Shown here: positions 15,772 through 25,030 of the stretch, piece after piece
Position numbering within the stretch: the first letter of the stretch is position 1
Layout of the letters: each line of letters starts with the position of its first letter
Assembly (NCBI RefSeq): GCF_051488685.1
Contig: NZ_JBPSEH010000008.1
Span: 1-64,000, forward strand
Source: Melioribacter sp051488685
GTDB lineage: Bacteria > Bacteroidota > Ignavibacteria > Ignavibacteriales > Melioribacteraceae
DNA length: 64,000 bases
Reading direction: 5' to 3'
Notes under the pieces: generated by a model
Told to the model about the DNA's origin: nothing
The model's database searches: none
The model's input: the letters and a program-made list of their open reading frames with translations, nothing else
Position numbers and translations under genes: made by a program

Positions 15772-17259
15772 ATGAGTAATGAAGAAAAAAAGAACTTAGG
15801 TGCTGCTGAAGAATTATCTGAGGATATGAAAGTAATTGAAAACCTTACAAATGAAGAATATAAATGGGGATTCGTTTCCGAAATCGAATCGGAGGTGGTG
15901 CCCAAAGGCCTGAACGAAGATATTATCAGGCTGATTTCTGAAAAAAAAGGCGAACCCGAATGGATGACCGAATGGCGCTTGAAAGCATATCGTTATTGGC
16001 TTAAAATGGAAGAGCCCAAATGGCCAAACGTTAAGTACGACCCCGTCGATTTTCAGGATATAAGTTACTATGCCGCTCCAAAGAAAAAACCGCAATATAA
16101 TAGTCTCGACGAAGTCGATCCTGAATTGCTCAAGACATTCGAAAAGCTCGGTATTCCTCTGGAAGAGCAGAAAGCCCTTGCTGGCGTGGCAGTCGATGCT
16201 GTTTTTGATTCGGTATCTGTGGCAACTACATTTAAGGAAACTTTGAAAGAAAAAGGAATTATTTTTTGTTCGATTTCAGAGGCAATAAAAGAGCATCCCG
16301 ATTTAGTGAAAAAATATCTCGGCTCTGTAGTGCCATACACGGACAATTTTTATGCGGCTTTAAACTCGGCTGTTTTCAGCGACGGCTCTTTTGTCTACAT
16401 TCCTAAAGGAGTCCGTTGCCCGATGGAGTTATCAACTTATTTTAGAATAAATGCTCAGGAAACCGGCCAGTTCGAGCGCACTTTAATAATTGCCGACGAA
16501 GGTTCGTACGTTAGCTATCTTGAAGGTTGTACTGCACCAATAAGGGATAACAATCAATTGCATGCAGCCGTTGTCGAATTGATTGCACTCGACAATGCAG
16601 AAATTAAATATTCGACTGTTCAGAACTGGTATCCTGGTGATAAAGAAGGTAAAGGCGGCATCTACAATTTTGTTACAAAGCGTGGGGCCTGTCGTGGAGT
16701 GAATTCGAAAATTTCCTGGACGCAGGTAGAAACCGGTTCTGCAATAACCTGGAAATACCCCAGCTGTATTTTACAGGGCGACAATTCGGTCGGCGAATTT
16801 TATTCAGTCGCTGTAACTAATAATTTTCAGCAGGCTGACACCGGCACCAAAATGATTCACTTGGGAAAGAATACTCGCAGTACAATTATTTCAAAGGGTA
16901 TATCTGCCGGTCGAAGCAACAATTCTTACAGGGGTCTGGTGAAAGTCGGTAAAAAAGCTTTGAATGCCCGCAATTTTACGCAGTGCGATTCGATGTTGAT
17001 GGGCGATAAATGCGGCGCTCATACATTCCCTTACATTGAAGTTGAAAACGATACGGCACGTGTTGAACATGAAGCCACCACTTCAAAAGTGGGCGAAGAT
17101 CAGATTTTTTATTTGAATCAAAGAGGAATTGCTACCGAAGACGCAATTAATATGATCGTTAACGGATTCTGTAAAGAGGTTTTTAACGAGCTGCCGATGG
17201 AATTTGCCGTCGAAGCTCAAAAATTGCTTGCCATCTCGTTGGAAGGTAGCGTAGGATAA
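15772..17259 (+). CDS. sufB: Fe-S cluster assembly scaffold SufB
   Basis: A 495-residue SufB, of the usual length. It forms the SufBCD scaffold where iron-sulfur clusters are built in the cytoplasm. Recognisable blocks are GVAVDAVFDSVSVATTFKET, FVYIPKGVRCPMELSTYFRIN, ERTLIIADEGSYVSYLEGCTAP and the C-terminal beta-helix region with GDKCGAHTFPYIEVENDTARVEHEATTSKV. The ATG has AAAGG seven bases upstream. It is the first gene of the operon, 40 bases before sufC. Confidence 0.97.
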   Translation: MSNEEKKNLGAAEELSEDMKVIENLTNEEYKWGFVSEIESEVVPKGLNEDIIRLISEKKGEPEWMTEWRLKAYRYWLKMEEPKWPNVKYDPVDFQDISYYAAPKKKPQYNSLDEVDPELLKTFEKLGIPLEEQKALAGVAVDAVFDSVSVATTFKETLKEKGIIFCSISEAIKEHPDLVKKYLGSVVPYTDNFYAALNSAVFSDGSFVYIPKGVRCPMELSTYFRINAQETGQFERTLIIADEGSYVSYLEGCTAPIRDNNQLHAAVVELIALDNAEIKYSTVQNWYPGDKEGKGGIYNFVTKRGACRGVNSKISWTQVETGSAITWKYPSCILQGDNSVGEFYSVAVTNNFQQADTGTKMIHLGKNTRSTIISKGISAGRSNNSYRGLVKVGKKALNARNFTQCDSMLMGDKCGAHTFPYIEVENDTARVEHEATTSKVGEDQIFYLNQRGIATEDAINMIVNGFCKEVFNELPMEFAVEAQKLLAISLEGSVG

Positions 17260-17298
17260 AATCAGTTATTAACGTAAACAGGAAATAAAGGATATAAA

Positions 17299-18063
17299 AT
17301 GCTAACAATTAAAAACTTACATGCTACAGTCGAAGGAAAAGAAATTCTAAAAGGAATTGACCTCGAAATCAAAGCCGGCGAGGTTCATGCGATAATGGGA
17401 CCGAATGGCTCAGGTAAAAGTACACTTGCCAATATCTTAGCCGGTAATTCTAATTATGAAGTAACCGAGGGTGAAATAATTTTCGAAGGCAAGAACCTTC
17501 TAGAAATGGAACCTGATGAAAGAGCAAAGGAGGGCGTCTTCCTGGCTTTTCAATATCCAATTGAAATACCTGGTGTTTCGAACGCAACATTTTTGAAAAC
17601 TGCCCTCAATGAAAAGAGGAAGCATCTCGGATTACCGGAACTAACTCCAAAGGAATTCCTCGATTTAATGAAAGAAAAATCGAAAATTCTTGGCATGGAC
17701 GATAATTTGATCGGCCGTTCAGTTAACGTTGGATTTTCGGGCGGCGAAAAAAAGCGAAACGAAATATTTCAACTTTTGATGCTCGATCCTAAACTTGCAA
17801 TTCTCGACGAAACCGATTCGGGACTCGATATCGATGCGCTTAAAATTGTTTCAAACGGTGTAAACGTTTTTCATAACGAGCGTAATGCAGTTATTGTGGT
17901 TACTCACTATCAAAGACTTCTTAACTATATCGTTCCCGACTATGTTCATGTACTTTATAACGGTAAAATAATAAAATCGGGTGGTAAAGAACTTGCTCTG
18001 CTACTCGAAGAAAAAGGCTACGACTGGATTAAACCAGAAGAAGTCGAACTCGAATCCAATTAA
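17299..18063 (+). CDS. sufC: Fe-S assembly ATPase SufC
   Basis: A 254-residue ABC-type ATPase that drives conformational change of the SufBCD scaffold. The Walker A motif GPNGSGKST is at 34-42. The Q-loop lies in FLAFQYPIEIPGV, the signature is FSGGEKKRNE (about 151-160), and Walker B is LAILDETDSGLDIDAL. The switch His is in VVTHYQRLL. There is no membrane segment. GGATATAAAATG at the start gives a modest ribosome site. sufD follows after 19 bases. Confidence 0.98.
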   Translation: MLTIKNLHATVEGKEILKGIDLEIKAGEVHAIMGPNGSGKSTLANILAGNSNYEVTEGEIIFEGKNLLEMEPDERAKEGVFLAFQYPIEIPGVSNATFLKTALNEKRKHLGLPELTPKEFLDLMKEKSKILGMDDNLIGRSVNVGFSGGEKKRNEIFQLLMLDPKLAILDETDSGLDIDALKIVSNGVNVFHNERNAVIVVTHYQRLLNYIVPDYVHVLYNGKIIKSGGKELALLLEEKGYDWIKPEEVELESN

Positions 18064-18082
18064 TCGAAGGAGTTGAATTTTG

Positions 18083-19426
18083 ATGAATGAATTAACCAAA
18101 AACGAAAGTATAAAAGATTGGTATCTGAAGAACTTCGAAGTGTTTGAAAGGCAAATGAATGGCCGTAATCATGATTTATTGAAGAATATACGAAAGAATT
18201 CGCTGTCAAAATTTTTAGAACTCGATTTTCCAACGACGAAGAATGAGGAATGGAAATACACAGACGTATCGTTTGCCAGAAAAAATAAATTTAATCCTGT
18301 GCCGACAGATTATAAAACTTCTTTTACAAAAGAAGATGTAAGAAAAATCGTCTTCGGCAATTTCGATTACAATCTTATCACATTCATAAATGGGAAATAC
18401 TCAGCTGAATTATCCGACATATCTGCGGATGACGATAAAATCATCATTAAAAATCTCAATTCGTTTATCAAGTCGCATAAAGAAATTGTCGAAAATTATT
18501 TTGCAAAAATATCGAGTGACGATAATCTCTTCAATGTTTTGAACGGCATTTACATGCAGGATGGAGTTGTAATATTTTTAAGGGATCAGAGTGAATTTAG
18601 CAAACCCTTGCAGGTGCTTTATCTTAACGGGGATTCCGAAGAAAATCTCTTGATTGCTCCGAGAAATTTAATTATTGCAGGCAGGAACACTCGAGCTGCG
18701 ATTGTATTCAATTACTATGGCAACACGAAAACGTCTTACTTTACAGACGCTGTTACCGAATTATTTCTCGAAGAAGATAGTCTGGTTGACATTTATAAAA
18801 TCCAGAGAGAGAGCCTGTCGTCTTACCATATTGAAAAGTTTCAGGCAATTCAAAAAGATCGAAGCGTACTAAATCATTATAATATTAATTTCGGTGGTAA
18901 GCTTACACGTAACGACGTCAATTCGAAACTCGATGGCGAAAATATCGAAACTCATTATTACGGTTTATATCTTGGTAAAGTAGATCAGCATATCGACAAT
19001 CATACTTTTGTAGATCACGCAAAACCAAATTCAATCAGCAATGAATTGTACAAAGGAATTCTGGACGATAATTCTCGTGGTGTATTCAACGGAAAGATTA
19101 TAGTACGACGGGATGCACAAAAAACAAATGCATATCAGCAAAACAAAACTGTCTTACTTTCTTCCGAGGCACGTATCGATAGCAAACCTCAACTGGAAAT
19201 ATTTGCAGACGATGTTAAGTGTACACATGGAGCAACTGTAGGACATCTCGACGAGGAAGCTGAATTTTATATCCGTTCGAGAGGAGTTCCTGAGGAACTG
19301 GCAAAATCTATTCTTATCCGTGCCTTTGCTGCTGATGTGTGTGACGAAATTAAAATTGATGGACTCAAAGAACAAATTAATCATTTGATTTTTGAAGAAT
19401 TACATAGGCAGGAAGTCAGTTATTAA
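18083..19426 (+). CDS. sufD: Fe-S cluster assembly protein SufD
   Basis: I take ATG 18083 as the start, with AAGGAG about 12 bases upstream; a TTG one codon earlier is less likely. The protein is about 447 residues and shares the SufB/SufD beta-helix core, for example in SNELYKGILDDNSRGVFNGKIIVRRDAQKTNAYQ-type blocks and the C-terminal DDVKCTHGATVGHLDEEAEFYIRSRG. It pairs with SufB on the scaffold and is linked to iron entry in the family. It lies between sufC and sufS, the usual order. Confidence 0.95.
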   Translation: MNELTKNESIKDWYLKNFEVFERQMNGRNHDLLKNIRKNSLSKFLELDFPTTKNEEWKYTDVSFARKNKFNPVPTDYKTSFTKEDVRKIVFGNFDYNLITFINGKYSAELSDISADDDKIIIKNLNSFIKSHKEIVENYFAKISSDDNLFNVLNGIYMQDGVVIFLRDQSEFSKPLQVLYLNGDSEENLLIAPRNLIIAGRNTRAAIVFNYYGNTKTSYFTDAVTELFLEEDSLVDIYKIQRESLSSYHIEKFQAIQKDRSVLNHYNINFGGKLTRNDVNSKLDGENIETHYYGLYLGKVDQHIDNHTFVDHAKPNSISNELYKGILDDNSRGVFNGKIIVRRDAQKTNAYQQNKTVLLSSEARIDSKPQLEIFADDVKCTHGATVGHLDEEAEFYIRSRGVPEELAKSILIRAFAADVCDEIKIDGLKEQINHLIFEELHRQEVSY

Positions 19427-19446
19427 CATAATATAACGGGTATACA

Positions 19447-20697
19447 GTGCAAAGAGTAGAAAAACTCGTAAAGAAAGAATTTAACGTCGAAGAAGTCAGA
19501 AACGACTTCCCGATATTAAAACGCTTAGTTAACGACAAGCCGCTAGTCTATCTGGATAACGCTGCAACAACACAAAAACCTCAAAAAGTTATCGACGCTC
19601 TGACAAATTATTATACGTACGACAACGCCAATATACACAGAGGTCTTTATTTCCTGAGTGAACTTGCAACGGAACAGTACGAAAATGCACGCTTGAAAGT
19701 AAAAGAGTTTATTAACGCAATCAGCGCATCGGAAATTATTTTCGTAAGAGGTACAACTGAGGCAATAAATTTAGTCGCTTCGAGTCTGTGTAGGTCAAAG
19801 TATTTTTCTGAAGGAGATGAAGTTATTATCTCCAACATGGAGCATCACTCGAATATTGTACCCTGGCAGTTAATTAGAGACCGTAAGAAAATAAACTTGA
19901 AGGTAATACCGATTAACGACGCAGGCGAACTTGACCTCGAAGCTTTTGAAAATATGATAACGGATAAAACCCGCCTGGTTTCGGTAGTTCACATTTCGAA
20001 TGCACTCGGCACAATCAATCCAATTAAAAAGATTACAGAAATTGCTCATTCGAGAAATATCCCTGTGCTGGTAGACGGTGCGCAGGCTATGTCGCATTTA
20101 AAAGTGGATGTACAGGAACTCGATGCAGACTTTTATGCGTTTTCAGGTCACAAAGTTTTTGGACCTACCGGTATCGGTGTACTTTATGGTAAAACTGAAT
20201 TTCTCGAAATGATGCCGCCTTATCAGGGAGGCGGTGATATGATCAGAACCGTCACTTTTGAAAAAACCACATTTGAGGATATTCCCAAAAAGTTCGAAGC
20301 CGGAACTCCGAATATTGCCGGCGGAATTGGACTTGGTGCTGCAATCGACTATGTAAACCAATTTGATAGAGCAGAATTATCTAATTACGAAGACATGCTC
20401 TTAAAATATGCGACCGAACGTCTTTCGGAGATAGAAGGCTTGAGAATTATTGGCACTGCCCGCGAAAAAGCATCGGTTATTTCATTTGTCATCGAAGGTA
20501 TTCATCCCTACGATATCGGTACAATTATCGACACGGACGGTATTGCAATTAGAACCGGACATCACTGCACTCAACCAATAATGAAACGTTTTGGAGTGCC
20601 AGCAACTGCACGAGCTTCGTTTTCATTTTACAATACTAAAGAAGAAGTCGACAAACTTTATGAAGGCTTACTGAAAGTTAAAAAAATATTCGAGTAA
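19447..20697 (+). CDS. sufS: Cysteine desulfurase SufS
   Basis: A 416-residue PLP enzyme that takes sulfur from cysteine for Fe-S assembly. PLP is held by Lys236 in FSGHKVFGPTG, and the persulfide Cys374 lies in RTGHHCTQP. MEHHSNIVPW and VDGAQAMSHL are typical of the SufS group. The start is GTG 19447, with only GGG nearby as a ribosome site; no better in-frame start exists close by. No SufE or SufU sulfur carrier gene is present next to it in this window. sufT follows after 3 bases. Confidence 0.96.
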   Translation: MQRVEKLVKKEFNVEEVRNDFPILKRLVNDKPLVYLDNAATTQKPQKVIDALTNYYTYDNANIHRGLYFLSELATEQYENARLKVKEFINAISASEIIFVRGTTEAINLVASSLCRSKYFSEGDEVIISNMEHHSNIVPWQLIRDRKKINLKVIPINDAGELDLEAFENMITDKTRLVSVVHISNALGTINPIKKITEIAHSRNIPVLVDGAQAMSHLKVDVQELDADFYAFSGHKVFGPTGIGVLYGKTEFLEMMPPYQGGGDMIRTVTFEKTTFEDIPKKFEAGTPNIAGGIGLGAAIDYVNQFDRAELSNYEDMLLKYATERLSEIEGLRIIGTAREKASVISFVIEGIHPYDIGTIIDTDGIAIRTGHHCTQPIMKRFGVPATARASFSFYNTKEEVDKLYEGLLKVKKIFE

Positions 20698-20700
20698 ATT

Positions 20701-21015
20701 ATGATCGAAAAAGGAAAACTGGAACAGGAAGTTATTGCAGTTCTTAAAACATGTTACGATCCCGAAATACCTGTTGATATCTGGGAATTGGGATTGATAT
20801 ACGAATTACGAATTGACGACGAAGGAAATACATACATTAAAATGACTCTTACTTCGCCTCATTGCCCGGTGGCTGAAAGTCTACCCATTGAAGTCAAAGA
20901 AAAAGTAAAAAAAATTAAAGGTGTTAAAGACGTTTATATCGATTTAGTCTGGGAGCCACCGTGGAGTATGGATAAAATGAGCGAAGAAGCAAAACTCGAA
21001 CTTGGATTTTTATAA
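20701..21015 (+). CDS. sufT: DUF59/MIP18-family Fe-S maturation protein (SufT-like)
   Basis: A 104-residue protein with the DUF59 core: CYDPEIPVDIWELGLIYEL, then MTLTSPHCPVAESLP and VDLVWEPPW-type ending (here IDLVWEPPWSMDKMSEEA). The family assists maturation of Fe-S proteins, and the conserved Cys in SPHCP is present. It sits 3 bases after sufS and before the bacilliredoxin gene, so it belongs to the suf operon. PaaD-like proteins share the domain, but the context favours SufT. Confidence 0.9.
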   Translation: MIEKGKLEQEVIAVLKTCYDPEIPVDIWELGLIYELRIDDEGNTYIKMTLTSPHCPVAESLPIEVKEKVKKIKGVKDVYIDLVWEPPWSMDKMSEEAKLELGFL

Positions 21016-21034
21016 TCAAAAAGAAAGGAATACC

Positions 21035-21565
21035 ATGTTTAATATAAATCAAAAGCCACCACTTTACGACCCTGAAGCTGTACAGCCAATGAGGGACGAA
21101 CTTACTTATGTTGGCTTTGAAGAAATACCAACTCCAGAAAAAGCACGCGAAATTTTTTCTGCAAATATAGACAAAACTATTTTTCTTGTGATTAATTCCG
21201 TTTGCGGTTGCGCTGCGGGAAGCGCCCGGCCTGCTGCTACCTTAGCCCTTCAGCATACTGTAATACCCGATAAATATGTTACTGCATTTGCAGGTCAGGA
21301 CAGAGATGCAGTCGATTTTATACGGGAAAATATTTTAGGGGACTATCCTCCTTCATCCCCTTGTATGGCTTTGGTTAAGAATGGCAAAGTGATTTATTTT
21401 TTGCCACGCCATCGCATTGAAGGTCGATATGCTGAAGAAATTGCTGAAGAATTGACAAAAGTTTTTGAACAGCACTGTTCCAGCAAAGGTCCTTCGATTC
21501 CGAAGGAAAAATACGATAAACTCGTAACTGCAAAAATGTGCGGTTCTAAAATACCACTGGCTTAA
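21035..21565 (+). CDS. BrxA/BrxB-type bacilliredoxin (YphP/YqiW family)
   Basis: I choose ATG 21035 (MFNINQKPPLYDPEAV) because GAAAGGAA sits 5 bases upstream; a longer frame would overlap the sufT gene. The protein is about 176 residues. The redox motif CGC lies in NSVCGCAAGSARPA, the family hallmark. YPPSSPCMALVKNGKV and the tail KMCGSKIP add cysteines. In Firmicutes such proteins remove bacillithiol from thiols. Here it lies inside a suf operon, so a role in thiol or persulfide chemistry of Fe-S assembly is possible but inferred. Confidence 0.88.
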   Translation: MFNINQKPPLYDPEAVQPMRDELTYVGFEEIPTPEKAREIFSANIDKTIFLVINSVCGCAAGSARPAATLALQHTVIPDKYVTAFAGQDRDAVDFIRENILGDYPPSSPCMALVKNGKVIYFLPRHRIEGRYAEEIAEELTKVFEQHCSSKGPSIPKEKYDKLVTAKMCGSKIPLA

Positions 21566-21576
21566 GGAGTAGTAAA

Positions 21577-22035
21577 TTGAAATTCAGCGCACAGGAAGAA
21601 TACGGTCTTAGATTATTGCTCAGGATTGCTAAATTTTACCACGTCGGTAAATCTTTGACCATACCTGAAATTGCAAACGCCGAAAAGATTTCACACCACA
21701 ACGTGGGAAAAATACTGCGGTTATTGAGGCTTGGAGGTTTTCTTGTGGCTGAACGAGGACAGACCGGCGGATATACACTGGCACGTCCGCCGGAAGAAAT
21801 TAAAGTAAGTGAAGTACTCGTATCATTGGGCGGTAGATTATACGACGATTCGTTTTGCCGATCTCATGCGGGCGCTGCCGACTTTTGTACCAACTCGATC
21901 GATTGCTCCCTCCGTTCACTCTGGAAAGTTATCCAGGATTCCATCGATACGGTGACCGAAAGACTGACAATAAAAGATTTGATGGCATCAGAAAACTATA
22001 TTTTCGAAATCATAACGGAACCAGAAAAATATTGA
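21577..22035 (+). CDS. Rrf2-family transcriptional regulator (IscR/SufR-like)
   Basis: A 152-residue DNA-binding protein starting at TTG 21577 with AAGGAG 7 bases upstream. The winged helix includes YGLRLLLRIA, TIPEIANAEKISHHNVGKILRLL and AERGQTGGYTLARPP. Three cysteines follow (FCRSHAGAADFCTNSIDC), spaced C-x10-C-x5-C, in the region where IscR-type regulators bind an Fe-S cluster. It is the last gene of the suf operon. I infer that it senses cluster status and acts on the palindrome at 15707-15730. Confidence 0.93.
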   Translation: MKFSAQEEYGLRLLLRIAKFYHVGKSLTIPEIANAEKISHHNVGKILRLLRLGGFLVAERGQTGGYTLARPPEEIKVSEVLVSLGGRLYDDSFCRSHAGAADFCTNSIDCSLRSLWKVIQDSIDTVTERLTIKDLMASENYIFEIITEPEKY

Positions 22036-22104
22036 ACAACACACCTAGGTTTGTTTACTTTTTGTTTCAATTGTATTAAGTTTGTTCCTAAAATAATCCT
22101 TTAA

Positions 22105-22124
22105 TTTTATCCAGCGAGATAAAA
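22105..22124 (+). promoter_or_regulatory. PyrR-binding RNA hairpin in the pyr leader
   Basis: TTTTATC (22105-22111) and GATAAAA (22118-22124) form a perfect 7-bp stem around the hexaloop CAGCGA. The loop and its edge, TCCAGCGAG, match the PyrR binding consensus UCCNGNGAG and loop CNGNGA known from Firmicutes. The 3' arm runs directly into AGGAATG, so binding would cover the ribosome site of the leader ORF at 22129. Confidence 0.75.
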
Positions 22125-22128
22125 AGGA

Positions 22129-22227
22129 ATGAGTCAAATAAATACTTTAATAATCAAAAAAGAGGACCTCGGCGACGAAAGTCAACGAGGATTTTTTTTA
22201 TATGGACATAAAAGCAAAAATAGTTGA
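22129..22227 (+). CDS. Putative pyr leader peptide (32 residues)
   Basis: The ORF runs from ATG 22129 to TGA 22227. It begins MSQINTLIIKKEDLGD, passes through the whole terminator hairpin and overlaps the pyrR start in another frame. AAAAAGG lies directly before the ATG, with a gap of only 1 base to the GG, which is shorter than usual. Translation through it would keep the terminator from forming. No function beyond control is expected. Translation is unproven. Confidence 0.45.
   Translation: MSQINTLIIKKEDLGDESQRGFFLYGHKSKNS
22167..22199 (+). terminator. Attenuator terminator directly before pyrR
   Basis: CCTCG (22167-22171) pairs with CGAGG (22186-22190). An inner GAC/GTC stem carries a GAAA tetraloop, and eight T bases follow (22192-22199). 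It ends two bases before the pyrR ATG, so it lies in the leader rather than at an operon end. Its right arm GAGG may also act as the pyrR ribosome site. Confidence 0.8.
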
Positions 22228-22753
22228 CGAAGAAGGGTTGCGCAGAACAATTACTCGACTTGCGCATGAAATAATTGAAAAAAACAAAGGTTCGAAGAAT
22301 ATCGTATTAATAGGGATGCGAACCCGTGGCGAATATATTGCCGAAAGAATCAAAAATAAAATAAAAGAGATTGATAATTATGAACCTCCATTCGGCGTTC
22401 TCGACATTACACTTTACAGGGACGACTTTCGCACACGTCTGAAACAGCCTGAAGTGTCAGTTACAAATATCACTTTCGACATAAACGAAAAGGATATTAT
22501 TCTCATCGACGATGTTCTTTATACTGGCAGAACAGTCCGCGCTGCGCTCGACGCAATTATGGACCTCGGCAGACCAAACACAATCCAGCTTTGTGTTCTT
22601 GTCGATCGAGGACACCGCGAAATGCCAATCAAAGCCGATTTTGTCGGGAAAAATATACCAACATCAATAAATGAAGAAATTAAAGTTAAACTAAAAGAAA
22701 TCGATGGCGAAGATTCCATCTATTTAGTTAATGCTCCTAACAACAAAGAGTGA
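22202..22753 (+). CDS. pyrR: PyrR bifunctional pyr regulator / uracil phosphoribosyltransferase
   Basis: A 183-residue type I phosphoribosyltransferase-fold protein. The PRPP loop IILIDDVLYTGRTVRAALDA (about 100-119) and the block IGMRTRGEYIAERI are family marks; LDITLYRDDF is typical of PyrR. PyrR binds pyr mRNA when UMP/UTP is high and can also make UMP from uracil. The leader upstream carries its likely RNA target. pyrB follows after 7 bases, giving a pyrR-pyrB-pyrC operon. Confidence 0.95.
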   Translation: MDIKAKIVDEEGLRRTITRLAHEIIEKNKGSKNIVLIGMRTRGEYIAERIKNKIKEIDNYEPPFGVLDITLYRDDFRTRLKQPEVSVTNITFDINEKDIILIDDVLYTGRTVRAALDAIMDLGRPNTIQLCVLVDRGHREMPIKADFVGKNIPTSINEEIKVKLKEIDGEDSIYLVNAPNNKE

Positions 22754-22760
22754 GTAATTT

Positions 22761-23681
22761 ATGTCATTATCTAGCAGACACCTGCTTGGATTATATGGCG
22801 TTCCAAAAGAAGATATACAGCTAATACTCGATACAGCAACTACATTTAGGGAAGTACTGGAACGCCCTATAAAAAAAGTGCCCACACTCCAGGGCAAAAC
22901 AATAGTTAATCTTTTTTATGAGAATTCAACCAGAACACGTATTTCCTTTGAACTTGCCCAGAAACGCCTTTCTGCCGATACTGTGAATTTTTCGACTTCA
23001 ACAAGCAGTACCAAAAAAGGAGAAAGCTTCAAGGATACTGTACGAAATATCGAAGCTATGAAAGTCGATATGATTGTTGTAAGGCATCAATCGGCTGGTA
23101 TTCCTTATTTCCTGACAAGAATATCGAAGGCAAATATTATCAATGCTGGCGATGGACTTCACGAGCACCCAACGCAAGCTTTGCTCGATATGTATTCGAT
23201 AAGAGAAAAGTTCGGTACATTAAAAGGCTTGAACGTTTGCATAGTTGGAGATGTTGCTCACAGTCGCGTGGCAATGTCGAATATCTTTGGATTGAAAACT
23301 ATGGGTGCAAATGTATCGGTATGTGGTCCTTCGACAATGATTCCTGTCGGAATTGAAGAACTCGGTGTGAAAGTATGCAAAAATATTGACGAGGCGATTA
23401 AAAACAACGATGTTCTCAATGTATTGAGAATACAACTCGAACGCGACGCTGGCAGCCGCATACCCTCCGTCAGAGAATACCATAATTTCTTCGGCATTAC
23501 TTCTGAAAGACTTGAAAAAAACAATAAGAATATATTGATACTCCATCCTGGACCGATTAATCGTGGAGTGGAACTTACTTCCGAAGTTGCCGACGGTCCT
23601 TATCAAATCATTTTGGACCAGGTAACTAACGGAGTTGCTATACGAATGGCAGTACTCTATTTACTCGGGACAATGAATTAA
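22761..23681 (+). CDS. pyrB: Aspartate carbamoyltransferase catalytic subunit
   Basis: A 306-residue enzyme of usual length that joins carbamoyl phosphate and aspartate in the second step of pyrimidine synthesis. The carbamoyl phosphate site is ENSTRTRISFE (about 54-64). Other blocks are HPTQALLDMYSIRE, VGDVAHSRVAMSN, LRIQLERD and the C-terminal HPGPINRGVE. No pyrI regulatory subunit is next to it. GAGTGAG before the ATG is a modest ribosome site. pyrC starts 12 bases later. Confidence 0.97.
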   Translation: MSLSSRHLLGLYGVPKEDIQLILDTATTFREVLERPIKKVPTLQGKTIVNLFYENSTRTRISFELAQKRLSADTVNFSTSTSSTKKGESFKDTVRNIEAMKVDMIVVRHQSAGIPYFLTRISKANIINAGDGLHEHPTQALLDMYSIREKFGTLKGLNVCIVGDVAHSRVAMSNIFGLKTMGANVSVCGPSTMIPVGIEELGVKVCKNIDEAIKNNDVLNVLRIQLERDAGSRIPSVREYHNFFGITSERLEKNNKNILILHPGPINRGVELTSEVADGPYQIILDQVTNGVAIRMAVLYLLGTMN

Positions 23682-23693
23682 TTCAGGTGAATA

Positions 23694-24983
23694 ATGAAAA
23701 TTATACTAAAAGATGCTACACTTTTGAATCCAGCTCAAAAATTAAATGAAAAGAAGGATCTCCTTATTGAAGACGGCATAATACGAAAGATTGGTGAATT
23801 AACGGATGAAGATTATGAAAAGTCGACTGTGTATGACTTTGCAAAAAAATACTGTGTGCCTGGATTATTTGATATGCACGTCCATTTGAGAGAGCCGGGT
23901 AGAGAAGACGAAGAAACAATTGAAACCGGTTCGAATGCAGCCGCTGCAGGTGGATTTACAGAAATTGCCTGTATGCCGAACACAACGCCGGATATCGACA
24001 GTGCAGAGATCGTCCGTTATATAAAAGAAAAATCGAAAGAGCATCTTGTCGAAGTCTATCCGATAGCTGCAGCCACAAAGAAAAGACAGGGCGAAGCAAT
24101 TTCACCGATGTTTGAACTCTATGAAGCCGGAGCCGTGGGATTCTCGGATGATGGAGTTGCAATTAAAACTGCAGCTGTACTGAAAAACGCATTAGAATAT
24201 TCAAAAATGTTCGACGCTCCGATTATTGAACATTGCGAAGATGAATCTCTTTCCAGCGGAGCAATGAACGAAGGAATTAATTCTACTATTCTCGGACTAC
24301 CACCACTGCCTTCAGTTTCAGAAGATATTATCGTTATAAGAGATATCCTGATGGCTGAATATACAGGCGGCAGAGTTCATATAGCTCATATAAGTACAAA
24401 AAAAGCGGTTGAGCTCGTACGCTGGGCAAAAGAAAGAAATATTAAAGTAACTGCAGAAGTAACTCCACACCATTTTACTCTCACAGACGAATCGCTTAAG
24501 ACTTATGACACTAATTTCAAAATGAGTCCTCCACTTCGAACTGCCGAAGATGTAGAAGCAATAATAGAAGGATTAAAAGATGGAACTATTGATTGTATAG
24601 CCAGCGACCACGCACCTCATTCGATTGAAGAAAAAGAGATGGAATTCATCTATGCCCCCAATGGGATTATCGGACTCGAAACTGAATTAGGACTTGCGCT
24701 GAGCGAATTGGTACACAAAAAAAGAATGACAATGGAACAGCTTGTGGAGAAATTATCGATTAATCCCAGAAAAATTCTCAATCTGCCAGTGCCACAATTC
24801 AAAGTAGGTGAAAAAGCAAATCTTACGATCATCGATCCAGATTTAATCTGGACGGTTGATGTAGCAAGGTTCAAATCAAAATCAAAAAATTCACCGTTCG
24901 ACAAAAAACTACTGACCGGTAAAGCTGTGGCGGTAATTAATAAACGTAAAATGTATTACGAAGACAAGTTTATTGATATCTGA
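23694..24983 (+). CDS. pyrC: Dihydroorotase
   Basis: A 429-residue class I dihydroorotase, which closes carbamoyl aspartate to dihydroorotate. Zinc ligands are in DMHVHLREPG (about 60-69). Further marks are GGFTEIACMPNT, IEHCED, VHIAHIST and the metal Asp in IASDHAPHS. The tail holds FKVGEKANLTIID. GGTGA precedes the ATG. It ends the operon, with a strong terminator about 50 bases downstream. Confidence 0.96.
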   Translation: MKIILKDATLLNPAQKLNEKKDLLIEDGIIRKIGELTDEDYEKSTVYDFAKKYCVPGLFDMHVHLREPGREDEETIETGSNAAAAGGFTEIACMPNTTPDIDSAEIVRYIKEKSKEHLVEVYPIAAATKKRQGEAISPMFELYEAGAVGFSDDGVAIKTAAVLKNALEYSKMFDAPIIEHCEDESLSSGAMNEGINSTILGLPPLPSVSEDIIVIRDILMAEYTGGRVHIAHISTKKAVELVRWAKERNIKVTAEVTPHHFTLTDESLKTYDTNFKMSPPLRTAEDVEAIIEGLKDGTIDCIASDHAPHSIEEKEMEFIYAPNGIIGLETELGLALSELVHKKRMTMEQLVEKLSINPRKILNLPVPQFKVGEKANLTIIDPDLIWTVDVARFKSKSKNSPFDKKLLTGKAVAVINKRKMYYEDKFIDI

Positions 24984-25030
24984 GTTCCTCTAATTTATTC
25001 ACCTCTGTCCATTTTTGAACACAATTTTGT

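Noticed and set aside
21002..21034. Earlier start for the bacilliredoxin gene
   Set aside because: It overlaps the sufT end and lacks a ribosome site, while ATG 21035 has GAAAGGAA at good distance.
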